This document shows, in pieces, positions 27,444 to 38,454 of a DNA stretch of 64,000 nucleotides. Where the stretch lies: the NCBI GenBank assembly GCA_963930775.1, contig OZ005695.1, positions 9,238,001-9,302,000 on the forward strand, in the 5' to 3' direction. Source of the DNA: Cliona cf. orientalis (lineage: Eukaryota > Porifera > Demospongiae > Clionaida > Clionaidae). The translations under genes were made by a program, and so were the position numbers. Each line of letters opens with the position of its first letter. Position 1 is the stretch's first letter. The notes under the pieces are model-generated. The model saw nothing but the letters and a program-made list of their open reading frames with translations, had not been told where the DNA came from and ran no database searches.

Positions 27444-28395
27444 CTTCCTCCCTTTCTCATGCACATGTGCAGTTGACTCCAACGACAGTCTGTATGCTGG
27501 AGATCCTAAGCTAGTGAACGAAGTGTCTAAACTCTTTAACACTGTGCTGGAGCAGATTCTTGATCACATGAAAAGTCTTGCCACTTCTGACGAGGTACAT
27601 AAAATTAATTTTTATCATCACCTTCAGATCTAAATCTAGACTGCAATATACGATGTAAATCAAGATTTAAAAAAAAACTATTGTATTATGAGCTCTTGGT
27701 AACATTAAATTCTGGTCAGTGATCTCAATGAAAATGTCATGTTATTTATACACACACATACATTAACAGTTTCGATCTAGGCAAGCTAAGTTGGCTCTTG
27801 GCCTATTCCTCCGTCTCTCGGCTCATGCCGACATGAGCGAGGGGACAAATCTCAAGCCCCTGCTAATTAACCTGTGGAATTTGGCACAGAAGCATGGAGC
27901 CTTGGACCAGAACCTACTGGTGAGACCCAAATGCAGGGAGACCTTAATTGAATCTCGGCATCCCTTGTGTGTTTATCATCAAAGTTTTATTTTGCTGAGT
28001 TTTGCACTGTGGGTAGTCATGTGATGAGATCACTTTTGGCCAGACAATCTGGTGCCATGAATACAGTGGTGGCCTGGGAAGTAGACCAATTTGTGGTTTT
28101 GGGGTATGAATAGCTGTAGGGGTTTCATGTGACAACAAACGCCCACATATCAGGTATGCCTACTCCACTCTGCACCTGGTAGCCATAGGATCTAGTCTGG
28201 ATGCCGTGCATACCACACTGACACACCCCCAACACACCTTCTCTGAATATCTATCTGTCTCTCTCCCCCACACACACACTCTCTCTCTCTCTCTCTCCCC
28301 TCCAATAGGTTCGCTGTCGTAGAGCATATCTCAGCCGTCCAGAGCCCGAGTTCAAGAGTCTGTCAGAAAGACTTACCTTGCCCACGACTGTGTAG
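13756..28395 (+). CDS. VPS35L: VPS35L, retriever complex subunit
   Basis: Twenty-eight exons join in frame to 973 residues (human 963): 13756-13778, 14055-14148, 14602-14829, 14882-14980, 15041-15071, 15263-15465, 15858-15942, 16017-16191, 16304-16523, 16583-16705, 16821-16979, 17209-17289, 17355-17390, 20135-20188, 20283-20426, 20511-20596, 20673-20753, 20944-21007, 21928-22026, 22292-22484, 22830-22886, 23418-23500, 24729-24796, 24865-24934, 26292-26319, 27473-27594, 27791-27919, 28309-28395. VPS35L is the helical-solenoid core of retriever (with VPS26C and VPS29), which recycles integrins and other cargo from endosomes with the CCC and WASH complexes. Diagnostic matches include [63 protein letters not shown] and [16 protein letters not shown]. 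The N-terminus keeps four DPL motifs. The acceptor of exon 27 is least certain: the stronger AG at 27779-27780 gives an immediate stop, so the AG at 27789-27790 was used. Confidence 0.95.
15496..15708. mobile_element. MITE, family ATACCTTAAGG, copy 1
   Basis: It starts ATACCTTAGGGCTACCATT and ends AGTGTCCTTAAGGTAT, with an interior of alternating GCGGGTAC and TTTTAGC words. A reverse-orientation copy of about the same size is at 59165-59362, and an interior-like fragment at 24436-24510. It lies in a VPS35L intron. Confidence 0.85.
17391..20134. other. Large VPS35L intron (2.7 kb), mostly unexplained
   Basis: It contains no coding exon that I can recognise. The segment 18040-18700 is GC-richer than its surroundings, with AAGC/GAGC tetranucleotide repeats near 18170-18190 and two related GC-rich stretches (CCTCGGCTC...GGCACG at 18478 and CCTCGGCTCCGGCATG at 18617); it may be a decayed mobile element. 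A poly-G run is at 18908-18926. Confidence 0.5.
24978..25171. mobile_element. Double-hairpin element, copy 1
   Basis: Two adjacent inverted repeats occur. TGTTGGTATATAGTTG pairs with CAACTACCAACA over about 120 bases, followed by GTTATCTGACGGTAATTGGG pairing with its complement about 45 bases later. The whole block recurs at 53931-54116 with about 90 percent identity by eye. It lies in a VPS35L intron. Confidence 0.85.
26292..26319 (+). other. VPS35L: 28-nt microexon of VPS35L
   Basis: Between exons ending at 24934 and starting at 27473, only this AG/GT-bounded 28-mer restores the frame and supplies the conserved residues ERYIYTVDK, matching ETYLYHIDK of human VPS35L. Confidence 0.9.
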
Positions 28396-29184
28396 CAACC
28401 ATGTGTATATAGTTCGTTAGAGACTTTGTAAAGATGTACATACATACATTGTGTGACAGGTGTCTGTGTGTTCTTTTGTGTTATTGCTATTGAGAAAAGA
28501 TGGCCACCTATTCAGGTGGAAGTGTCCTTTTGTGCCCTCTACAAGAGATTCTTTGTGTGCCACAACTAGACTAGGCATATATAGACTAGAGCTACTTATG
28601 TCGACCTGTGATTTAACATTATTTGCCTTTAGGTTATCTTTTGTCATTGAATTCAGGTGCTTTGTGTACACCTTTGAATGTAGCCTCGTCCCTCGAGATC
28701 TGGGGGAAAATTAATAGACTAAGTGTTATGACAAAATTTAATGATGTGCCAGATTATTAAAAATTAACCCTCTACGTCATGCAATCGCAGCGTATAATAT
28801 TCGAGTGTGTATTGGATTAATTTTTTTGATAAAATTAATTTTCATTGATCACATGGCAAGTATTGACTGCCGAGGAACAACTAATGCACACAAAGTACAA
28901 TATTAAATTATTTAAATCACTAATCACAAATGAACACATAACACATTGATGTGAAGTTGGACATGTTGAAGTTTGCAGTAGTGGGAAATAATAAATGGGG
29001 TACAGCAACTTAAATAAATACAAAAAAAAATGAGCGCCAAACACAAAAATATCAATAAAAAGTATAATTATTATCATCACAACTATTGATAACTAAACGA
29101 CCTGCGACACAACACACTTTGCTGGTATGAAGTATTATTATTATACATAAAAAAAGTGGGGGAAAAACAAAGTTATTTCAATGG
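28396..29184. other. 3' flanks of convergent VPS35L and ATF4-like genes
   Basis: VPS35L and the ATF4-like gene end 789 bases apart, tail to tail. An ATTAAA for the plus strand is at 28757-28762. No other gene is seen. Confidence 0.6.
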
Positions 29185-30546
29185 TTACGATGAAGACCGT
29201 TGGCTCACTATCCGTTTGTTCACCTCGTGCGACAGTTTCTTGAGATAGTTGATCTCGTTCTCGAGGGAAGCAACTTGAGCTTTAAGCTTCTTATTCGCAT
29301 CCTCCAGCTCCGTTCGTCTAACTTCAACGTCGACCTTTTCTCCTTTCTTCTTCTGCCGATAGCGCAAGGCAGCCGTCTTATTCTGCTCCCTTTTTCGTTC
29401 CTTTTTCGTAGCCTTGCTCATTCGTCGCTTGGAGGCTGGAGCTGGAGCACTGGAGGACTGCTGGTCGGAGTTAACTGGAAGGGATTTCCTCTTTCTCGTA
29501 GACCGCTCCGTGCGTCCGCTCACAGCCGACTCGGGCAGGGGAGTGAGCGAGGGTAAGCTTAGGCTTCGAGAAGACGACTTGCTTCCATCGAGCAAATCAC
29601 AGATGTCGCCATCAAAACTGCTTCTACTCTCTTCTTCCGGAGAAGACGGCGTGCTCATCAGACAAGAAGTAGGTGAATCAACGTCCAAGAGGTGAGGAGA
29701 AGTATCAAACGGCAGAATCTGGTTGGGAGCGAAAGGAGGTAGGCAGTGGCCTTCATCGTTGAAGCTCGCGAGGACATCTTGAATCTCTTCTTCCTCGGAG
29801 GAATAGGAGAGGATCGAGTTGGGGGAGGGAGGAAGGGAGGGATCTGGCGTCAGCATACACAGCGTGGCAGAGGAGAGAGGTGTGCTGCTGGGAGGGGGAG
29901 AGGATGGATCGAGACAGAACTGAGTGGTGGCAGAGAGGGAGAGAGACCTGGGAGGCATTGCTGCTGGGATGGTGGTGGTGGTGGTGGCATTAATGGTGGC
30001 AGGGAGGGAGGAGAATTTGATGTCACTGTCTTGCTCTTCGGGCGAAGGAAGACTGACAGGTTCGATCAGCCAGTCTTGGTCAAGGCTACTGCCAACTGTA
30101 AGAGGGGAAAAAAGAGAAAATCATAATTAATTTTATTGATACTGTCAATGTCTATTTATTTATAGGATACACATGGCTTTATGATTAATACATAAGCAAG
30201 ATGAGTGATGGGCACACGTACCATCAGAATTGAGATAGTTGAATTCCGAGTTGCTCAGATCATCCAATGACAACAGTTCACATCCATTGGGGTCCATTTT
30301 AGTAAAGACAGGGATATCATCACAACCCCCTCCCATCATGTCAGTGAAGGCTGTCGTCGTTGTCGTTTTACAGGGCAACGTCTGAACAGGAGGAAGATCG
30401 TAAATGGACGAGAAATCTGCCATCGAGGAGGAGGAGGGAGTGGTGGCAGAGTAGAAAGGGCTCAGCGAGCCTTGATCGGGAGAGAGAGACAGAGGGCTTA
30501 GAGGCCCCTGCTGCTCCACGAAGAGAGAGTCTATATCAAGTGACAT
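29185..30546 (-). CDS. ATF4: ATF4-like bZIP transcription factor
   Basis: Two exons, 30546-30222 and 30095-29185, join to 411 residues. The C-terminus is a bZIP: basic region KREQNKTAALRYRQKKK, the signature of ATF4/ATF5 (human EQNKTAATRYRQKK), followed by a leucine zipper (LEDANKKLKAQVASLENEIN). The long N-terminal part is Ser/Pro-rich and acidic, as expected of an activation domain, with candidate phosphodegron-like Ser clusters. ATF4 is the effector of the integrated stress response, induced at the translational level when eIF2-alpha is phosphorylated. The start chosen is the first true ATG in frame (30546). It is preceded by two upstream ORFs annotated separately. It shares its upstream region with ECD. 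Confidence 0.92.
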
Positions 30547-30861
30547 GTCTGTCTTCAAAGCAGAATGTGTACGGTTTGCCTTTTGACAATAGTAACGAGC
30601 GTTTGGTTGAGGATAAGCTACAGTGTATCTGTTCTGGTATAAATTGTGATATGCTGTGGTGTCCTTTGGACCAGGAGAGCAATGATGCAGAGTCTGATAA
30701 CCTAAAAAAATTTAATGAGTGCGTGGAAAATTTGTAGTAGAGCAGGAAATATTTTTTTTGTAATAGACAGATGCATGTATAGCAGGGATAGTCAGACCAT
30801 TTTACAAATTATAGAATTTTTATAAATTATTCTTTTTTTCGACTTACCCCATGGTGAACAT
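30536..30861 (-). promoter_or_regulatory. ATF4 uORF2: 59 codons, spliced, overlapping the main start
   Basis: Starting at ATG 30861 (minus), the frame runs ATG TTC ACC ATG GG, then a consensus donor (GG/GTAAGT). Joining to the acceptor TTTTTTTAG/G at 30701 removes 146 nt and continues without stop to a TGA at 30538-30536. That is 59 codons plus stop, overlapping the ATF4 ATG (30546-30544) by 11 nt in another frame. Without splicing the ORF stops after five codons. A ribosome that translates it cannot start at the ATF4 ATG by simple scanning, as in mammals. Confidence 0.7.
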
Positions 30862-30912
30862 TATCTTTTTGTTAACTGGCCGGTCAGTGCGCGAGCACCC
30901 CTTTGCCTGAAT

Positions 30913-30924
30913 TTATTGAGCCAT
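30913..30924 (-). promoter_or_regulatory. ATF4 uORF1: three codons
   Basis: ATG GCT CAA TAA, 51 nt upstream of the uORF2 start, and the first ATG for at least about 80 bases downstream of any plausible transcription start. Mammalian ATF4 uORF1 also has three codons and lets ribosomes resume scanning. Confidence 0.65.
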
Positions 30925-31422
30925 TCGTCAAAGACTGACAAATCGATCCAACAGAGCGCACTAACTTATCCTATCAATACGAACTACAATACCAGAGGCT
31001 CCTGGACGGTAATGAAAAGGTCAGAGGTGAGGTATGGTTTTAGGGCAAAGGTGATCTCGGCTCTTTGCGTTCGAAAATAATAAATTATTGGCAAAATAGC
31101 CGAGAGAAACAGAAGTAGTTGACTTTGAAGTCTTTCTTTTTATCCGTGAAGCTGTTTTCCTTTGCTTGTCTTCTATCCCAAGCTCACGCTTTCACCGCCT
31201 TTATGGTCTGTGAAAAATTCACTTGGCTGATGCAATACCCCTCGAGCCTCCCTCGTGAATGTAAATGAGTATGGGAGTCTATTTTTAAGCATTACGTCAC
31301 AACCGACCAATGGGATCGAGCCTACGAATTTAAAAATACACAATACGTGACCACGTGGACGCAAACATCCGTTCGCGATACGTAAGCAGTCAGGCACCTC
31401 GCCGATCCGATTGGTGCGCAGT
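30925..31422. promoter_or_regulatory. Shared upstream region of ATF4-like gene and ECD
   Basis: A divergent pair. A CRE-like ATTACGTCAC is at 31291-31300 (TGACGTAAT on the minus strand), and an ACGTGACCACGTGG block with a CACGTG E-box at 31345-31358. The last 150 bases before ECD are GC-richer. Transcription starts are not resolved. Confidence 0.55.
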
Positions 31423-34400
31423 ATGTCGGATTCCGGCCAGCCCGATGGAAGGGACTTTCAAATCCCCGAAGAAGACACAATCGTGTACCGTCTCTACACG
31501 CTAGAGAAAGATGAAAGCATTTTGGCCAAGCTGGCTGCTGACTGTATCCAGCATGCGCAATCTATTACTCGCAATCATATTTGGCATTATGACCGATTCT
31601 CATTGGAGGTTATTTGCGCGGGAAAAAATCTAGGTGAGAGGAGCGGGAATTTCCAACATTAACGCTATGCACCTTTAGCTACAAGTAGCTAGCTGACATG
31701 TAGACTACAATTAAAATATTTGCACATAATAATATTATGAAATCGACTGCTTGGTATTCAACTACACAGGTTCGGAGATTCCCCCCTGTCTCTACGGCAG
31801 CACATGTTTTCGTGACAATTTGGAAGACGAATGGCTCATCGTCTATCTACTGTTTTCCATCAGTAGACTCTACACACAATTAATAATCAGGTCCGTGCAA
31901 TCTGACTCGGCAGGGAAATAACCATTTTTCACGTGTAACCAACCCTTGTTAGAATTTTAAGGATTAAGAATTTCTCATCCTGGACCCTGCTAAGCTACAC
32001 TGATTAGATTTTTTTGGATGATAATGCTGCTCTGGAATTTGCATGCAGCCCTAGCTCACTAGCTCAAGAATGGCCCTGCTTGCTGAACAACCTGCTAGCT
32101 CTGTCTTTGTTCAGTCTCCAAGCTGCTAATTGGCTTACTACTTAATAAATTTTTAGTAAAAGGCTGTGGCATTATTATGTACCTCACTGACAGTCAATGA
32201 TAATGAACTTCTGCCTGGATTCTATCAATAAGCATATTATGGTTGCTCCTTCATTTTGAATTTTCTTCCCCTTGGATATAGACTACTGTTATCAAGCAGC
32301 TACTTTGCAGCTATGATGAGAAATTCTTCCTAGCAATATTACAATAAAGCGTCAATTTCAGCATGATTTTACTTTTAGTTTCTTACCTGATTGTGTTTGA
32401 TCATCCATCACTTCTCTCTTCACTTGCACTGCTCCTGCACCAGCATTTCTTGTCCCTTCACTGCCAGCCACTGCTGGGCAGCACTGATAGTTCACTCTTG
32501 CTGTACAGTTGGCTGTGCTGCTCCTGTCCTCCATTCCCCCCATACTAGAAGTATTGTTATAGTTATATTGATTGCTTCCTCCATCGTTGCAGCGTACAGG
32601 ATAGTGATGGACAGTTCCTTTTGATTGAGGCTGCACACAAGTTGCCTTCTTGGTTGAAACCAGAGACTGCAGCAAATAGGGTAGGCTCATCACTTGTATC
32701 ATTTTGTTTGATTTTTCTTGATCTGGTTGATATCGGTAGCTTGCTCTCGGTTGATGCATAAACTCAAATCAGTCAGCTAGCTCAGTTTTCTTAGCAACTT
32801 AAAAAATCTACTGTTCAACTTAAAGAATCTACTGTTCTATCAAAATTGCTAGTCCTAGCTTGCTTGCTTGCTTGCTTGCTTTGAAGTTTCAAAGTAAGCA
32901 CCAGCAACTGACTTAGTCTCCTCTTGTTGCCTGAAGACTAAGTCTACGAGGAGTTGTTTCGTATATGAATACCAAAACTGATGACCAGGAAGTATTTATA
33001 AGTCTCTGGGTGGAAGTATTTGTAGCTCTTCCTGGTCCGTGTTGTTTACTGCCGCGACGACGCGAGACGAGGGGTAGATCCTGTATAATCGGCAAGATAT
33101 CAAAATCAGGTGATGTACATTAAGCAAATAATTGTTGTAGAACCATTTTATGGCTGTAGTCATATGATAATTTGACACCATGATCTAAGTTCTGTTTCTG
33201 GCATTGTTAGGGGTTCCTTAACTGATCGTGAAGGTGTATCCCCCCCTACCTCCCTCCTCCCACCCTCCCTCCCTTACTCTCTTTCCCCTTCATATATATA
33301 TATAGTCGCAATTGTACGCTGTGTTTAAGCAACTTACTCGATTGCTAACGTGTAAGGAGTGGCTACTGAGCGAACACAGTGTACAGTAGGGCGCCTTGCT
33401 ATTGCTCTAAAGTTTGCATGAAATTAACACATGCTGCTTTTATATAGGCAAGCTCAAGCAAGCAGGATGGGAGTTTGTATTGTGTGACTGAGTGCAAAGT
33501 GCACAATTGTTTGCCATATATGGAAGAAAGTTTTATACGATGATGAATGACATCATCACTTAGGTCCTAAAAATAGGTTGTGGTTTCTACATGGTGCAAA
33601 TGTGCCGCCCACTATTATAGTGGTACAAATTTTTATCCATTAGCTGTCTTCCTGTGGAGAATCTTAGCATATCCTTATCATGGCCAAGAGTTCACACCTA
33701 AGAGGCAGTGGTTTTTTACCTCAAACAATAATATCGTAATAGTATCTCTGGCAGGTTTCCATGCCAAAAATGGCTTCATGAATAGTATTGCTTCCTGACT
33801 GTTAAGCATTGACCTATCATAGGGAATGGAATAATGTAGTATAGCAGAGTCAGTTGGAATAGGGTCTGGGAATGGGACTAGTGATTCAGCCACTCTATTC
33901 TATTCTAGCTACTTCCCATCTGACCAACAATTTTTCATAGCCACTTCCCTGTGAGTCATCTACCAGTAGACTGATTTCTCATCCAACAATAATGCTGGTA
34001 TTGTTAATTAAGTGTGGGAGCTTATGATGATAATGGGTTTTCAACCATAATAGACTGGCAGTCTGGCTTATCCTTGGGAGGGGGATGACAGATTCAGTCA
34101 AGCTTTTAACATTAATTTTATGACCTATAATAGTTGTATACATAGAATTATTATGTGTGCATATTGAGATACCGTCCTACTTATGGAAAAAAAAGTAATT
34201 TCAATATTGAAAAATGCGCACTTTTCTGGTAAAGGACATCAATCACTCTGTTATGAGAATTCGTAAAATCCTAATTTCTTATGTTAAATTGGATCCTACG
34301 TTGTATTCGAATAACTACAGTATTTATTAATCTTTTGTCAAAATTAATTATTGCTTCATCCGTATCCTCACTATTATAATAATAATAGCTATCACACTAT

Positions 34401-37400
34401 ATAAAATGTTGTAGGTGTTTATCCACGGAGGGCAGCTGCACATTATCCCCAAGCCCCGTTCTCCGGCTGAGCTCACCTCTCTGCCTGTGTCCACGCCGAC
34501 CGTTCGGGAGGCAGTCCACATCGTCAGTGATGGAGCTATACCAACTGAAGCTAGTGAGCCAGTTCAGAAGTGTATCCAAGAAAGATTAAGCAGGTTTATC
34601 TTATTTTTGCACATGGCTAGAATTTTTTGAAGAGTATACTATTGTAATTTTTGCTCATGGCCTGGAAATTTTAGTATACTGAATGTGGTGGTGCTTCTCA
34701 AAATAGCTAAATTGTAATTGTTTTGACCGTTTTCCATTGCTATAATTATTTCTAGGTTTTCAGGAGATCTTGGATCACATTTGCACTTCGCCCACTGTTA
34801 CGTCCCGGCCCCAGTGGCTCATGTGATATCACATGATCCACAGCTGGTATCGGCGGCTGTCCATGCCCTATGTGATAGGGACCCTATCGATATGCAAGCT
34901 TGTAGAAGAATGAACTATTTTTCGCCTCGCAAACACTCCAGTGTGTTGACTGGTGCGAAATTCACAAAATGTCTCTATGCTCAACTTCTCAATCAGCGAT
35001 TTAGTTGCCCAAGGAATAGTGGGTTCAACATACCACCACCCTCAAGTAGTCAGCAACATGCAGTATGTGAAATGGGAATGAAACTTGTAAGTTTTGTGTA
35101 TATTCCATTCCAACTGAGTAGTAATAATATTATTGGTCATTTTTTTGTACTTAAGACATGTGGATTGGAAATTCTTCTTAGCCGGGTGAATTCTGGGCTG
35201 GGCAAGGCTGGAGGAGGTGATGAAGATAAAACTTTTGAGGGTTTAGAGAGTAATCCTCGATGGATAAAATTTCTCGAGAGCTTGCACTCAAGAGGATTTT
35301 TCCAGGATGAGCTAGAAGGTTCACGGCTGTATCAGCAACTGTTATCATCCGCAAAGGAGTACTTTGTCAGCCATGTACAAGATGCTCAAGATGAAGAAGT
35401 TTCTCTGTGAGTATGAATCTATTATTAGCTACGTCCCCAGCCGGGCACACCCTGCATGGTCTTTTGGAACAGATTTCCCCCTAAATTTAGAACAAGCAAT
35501 TGGTGGTGACCACAAGGTTGTATTCATTCATACTATTAGTACGTCTGTGATATCCCATGGTGTTATTGTGCATGCAGTAAGGGAGGATTGTGGGGTGGAG
35601 CTAGGTGGCTGGCTATATATGGACACCTTTTCCGCCCCCAGATCACTAGCTAAACTGCTTTCATTTCGCTGCGATTATATAAATAATACCATTGTTAGGT
35701 ATTGTTGACGTTCTAGGCTAGTTGCAATTTAAGAGTGAAGTCATATCTCTGCGTCATCCATATTATTATGTTTGTTGGATAGTATACACTGAGTCACATA
35801 CCAGCAATAATACTAACAATGATGATTATTACGTTTTATTACGATAATGGTATTATTATTATTATGGTTTTGTTGGTTCTCTGATGGCCTAATAGAGTAA
35901 GTCAAAACTGTTGGAAGGTTTGTCAGCATGTTGATTTATAGGAATTTGAAATGAGTAAACAGTGAAGCATGTAAGCACGCTGTTATAAGTTAGCTGCTAT
36001 TACCTATTCTATTGATAATAATAATTATAACACTAATAATTCAATTTAGAAACCCTTTAGCGTTGGCTGGAAGGAAAGCCTTGCATATCCTTCAAAATAT
36101 TCCATATTCAGAGGAAGAATTGATCAAGAAGTCAAGAAACGTCCAACCTCCAGATGGTGGGTCATGTTCCATTATTTTAATACTTGTATATGCAGGTGAA
36201 TTAAGTTTGGCTTATAGTAACTGTTACACCTTTTCTGTTTCAGATGACAGCTGGCTTCAGATATCCCCTCAAGAGCTGGAAGCCATGATGAGGAAGGCAG
36301 CTGGTTACCTTCCTCGAGACCTTGGAGTAAGTCAGCCCTCCTCCTCCTCTGCTGCTCAGCAAAGTAAGCTTGGAGCTGCAGCTCAGGGCTCTGAGCTCGA
36401 GGAAGAAGATTCGGAAGAGCTAGATCTCCAATCGATGGTCTACGGAATGAAGTCATTCGTAGACAAGATATCTTCTCACGAGGGAGCAGAGTTTCCTTGG
36501 TATATAGGAAGGAGCGCAAGTAGAAATTAATTTTTAGTGCTTATGAAATCACTTATAGGGGGAGTTAGTTAGCATAATGATTATTGCACCAAAAATTTTA
36601 TTAGTTTCCTGTGGGGAAACTTTACATCCTCTCCTCAGTGTGGTAGCATAGAGTCACCCTATTTGTCCCTCGTGCTATATCAGAAATAGAATTTCCCTGC
36701 ACGAGACTATAATTATGCAAGATCATTTTTCCCCTCTAAGTATTATTAATTTTGTCATTGTTTTTTTTTTGTTGCATAATACAGGAGTGGTAAGGATTCT
36801 GAAGAGGTCAATTTCGATGCAGACTCTTTCTTGGACGTTATGAAGGCTATGCTTAGTTCAACGTCACTACCAGGAGAAGGAAAAGGAGCTTCAGACCTTG
36901 ACAGCGAAGAAGAAGAGGATGAGATATCTGGTGGTTTCATGAGCAGTGAGGAGGATGATGATGAAGAAACAATGGCAGCCGCTGGCGTTGGAGGTGGCGG
37001 TGAAAGCGGTAGAGATGAAGAGATGCAGGAGATAATGGAACAGATGGACAGAGAGCTGGGAGGCACTGAAGTCGCCAAAAGCTTTGAAAAGATGAAGGTG
37101 AGCGTGCAACAAGCTACAACGCTTCTTTGCATCTTGCTTGGACAGGCGCTGATCCAGAAATTTTGCATGGAAGGTGGCTGATGGGGTGGCTACCCATAGT
37201 AAACTATACTGGTGCAAGGGGGCAGCTGGTTAATAATGGTGGACGTCTCCTACACTACATTACATAAAAGAACTAGTGAAGGGGGTGGCTAGCCACCCTA
37301 TCCACCCCCCCCCCCCCCCCCCAATCCCCCTGTAGGGCGGACTGGCCATCATTATACTCATGAGAGTCAGTAGACTCTATATTAAAGTAGGGATGATCTG

Positions 37401-37630
37401 AATATGTAATATTGATTGAGTTAAGCTTTATATATCAACAGGTTACCGAGGAGACGGAGAAGGAAGGAGGTGGTGGCGATACAGAAGTGGGTGGAGCTTT
37501 GCAGCCAGTGGATGTGGACTTTAATTTAATTAAGAACTTGCTGGAGTCGTACACTTCGCAGGAGGGAGGGGCTGGCCCCGCCTCCAACATCCTGCAATCA
37601 CTTGGAGTGCACATACCAGAGCAAGACTAG
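31423..37630 (+). CDS. ECD: Ecdysoneless homologue (ECD)
   Basis: Ten exons join in frame to 681 residues (human 644): 31423-31633, 31770-31890, 32593-32680, 34415-34593, 34756-35086, 35156-35406, 36050-36156, 36244-36499, 36785-37097, 37442-37630. ECD family members bind the R2TP/PAQosome co-chaperone and the U5 snRNP protein PRPF8, and act in pre-mRNA splicing, cell-cycle progression and p53 control. Diagnostic matches: WHYDRFSLEV, FRDNLEDEWLIVYLLF, DGQFLLIEAAHKLPSWLKPE, RVFIHGGQLHIIPK, CGLEILL, DFNLIKNLLESYTSQ and GPASNILQSLGVHIPEQ at the C-terminus. The region after residue about 500 is very acidic (EEEEDE; EEDDDEE), the usual casein-kinase-2 type tail. Start is the first ATG (MSDSGQPDG). 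AATAAA at 37705-37710 is the likely polyadenylation signal. The 69-nt intron 5 (35087-35155) is in frame and open. Confidence 0.95.
34170..34323. mobile_element. MITE, family GTAGTTAATCGAATACAACG, copy 2 (reverse)
   Basis: Reverse complement of the elements at 11386-11540 and 61477-61651: it begins TACCGTCCTACTTATGG and ends CGTTGTATTCGAATAACTACAGTA, with the GGTAAAGG block inside. It lies in ECD intron 3. Confidence 0.85.
35407..36049. other. ECD intron 6
   Basis: No gene recognised. A run of about 100 open codons (35410-35708, plus strand) follows exon 6 in another frame and has no family signature. Confidence 0.5.
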
Positions 37631-37704
37631 AAGTGACATCTACATGTACAACTTCTATGTGTTATATTATTATTAAAATTGAATGATTACCTTGGATATG
37701 ATGG

Positions 37705-37710
37705 AATAAA
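37705..37710 (+). terminator. Polyadenylation signal of ECD
   Basis: AATAAA 75 bases after the ECD stop codon, with an ATTAAA at 37672-37677 just before. Confidence 0.6.
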
Positions 37711-37714
37711 AAAA

Positions 37715-38235
37715 AATTATAACCCCATCCTCCCATCGACCTTCCGAGCTCTAGGCTGGAACGTTGGTCAGGGTACACTGCAGACATTACTCTGCAGCCA
37801 GTTAGGCTTCTGTGTCACAGCCACAGGGGACCGAAGTCAGCCTATGGTGGATTACCAGGCTTTGTCCAGGATGGGGGGTATTCGAGGGAGGAACCTGGGC
37901 GACCCCTAAGCCATATATGCCCAGGACCATGTGCAGTTTTCAGCTGCAGGTGCCAGAGGGGGTACCCCTGACACCGTCTAGCCCCGATAGTCCCTACCGG
38001 AAAACGCTATTTATTGAGCTGGGACAGGGGGTAGCAAAACGCGTATGGGTTTCACGTTGGAATGTACAGACCGTGACGTAATTAATTAAAAGCTATGAAT
38101 ATCATTAACTCTATAAGTGTGTATATATATCTCGGTAACGGAAAGAGCTATGGAGCTGGAACAAAAATCAGAACGTTCCTCATAACCAGATGAAAGCAGC
38201 TATCATGGTCCTGAACATGCTACTTTTTATCTAGA
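37715..38235 (+). repeat. Dispersed repeat A, copy 2
   Basis: Same orientation as the copy at 2215-2700, sharing long exact blocks such as AACCTGGGCGACCCCTAAGC and GGGACAGGGGGTAGCAAAAC. It lies in the gap between the convergent ECD and GNPTAB 3' ends, just as copy 1 lies between convergent gene ends. Confidence 0.8.
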
Positions 38236-38454
38236 CTATACCATATTAAATAATAATTATACATAGTCAGCTTCTTCATAATAATTAATATGCATGGATT
38301 CATGCAATGCCATGCATAATACAAAGCATTCTGATTCACAATGGTCATAGATCATTCAACAATCATGGTTGGTGGCTGCATGGTGAAATCAAATAACTTA
38401 ATCACAAAAAAACACAAAAGATTTCAATAATAATATTACAAGACAAACGGCTTA

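Noticed and set aside
13756..28395. Assignment to VPS35 (retromer)
   Set aside because: Motifs such as [21 protein letters not shown] and [10 protein letters not shown], and the N-terminal DPL cluster, match VPS35L, not VPS35.
30360..30737. 125-codon plus-strand ORF opposite the ATF4 start
   Set aside because: Antisense to the ATF4 first coding exon and leader. It is open because of the composition of the ATF4 and uORF2 frames; no recognisable domain.
32358..32759. 133-codon minus-strand ORF with a VKRE sumoylation-like motif
   Set aside because: It lies antisense to ECD exon 3 (32593-32680), whose protein is clearly conserved, and has no family resemblance of its own.
35364..35708. 115-codon ORF running out of ECD exon 6
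   Set aside because: It reads the exon in the wrong frame and then the intron; no domain seen and the next ECD exon splices cleanly.
37812..38081. 89-codon plus-strand ORF after ECD
   Set aside because: It falls in dispersed repeat A and is not preserved as an equivalent frame in copy 1.
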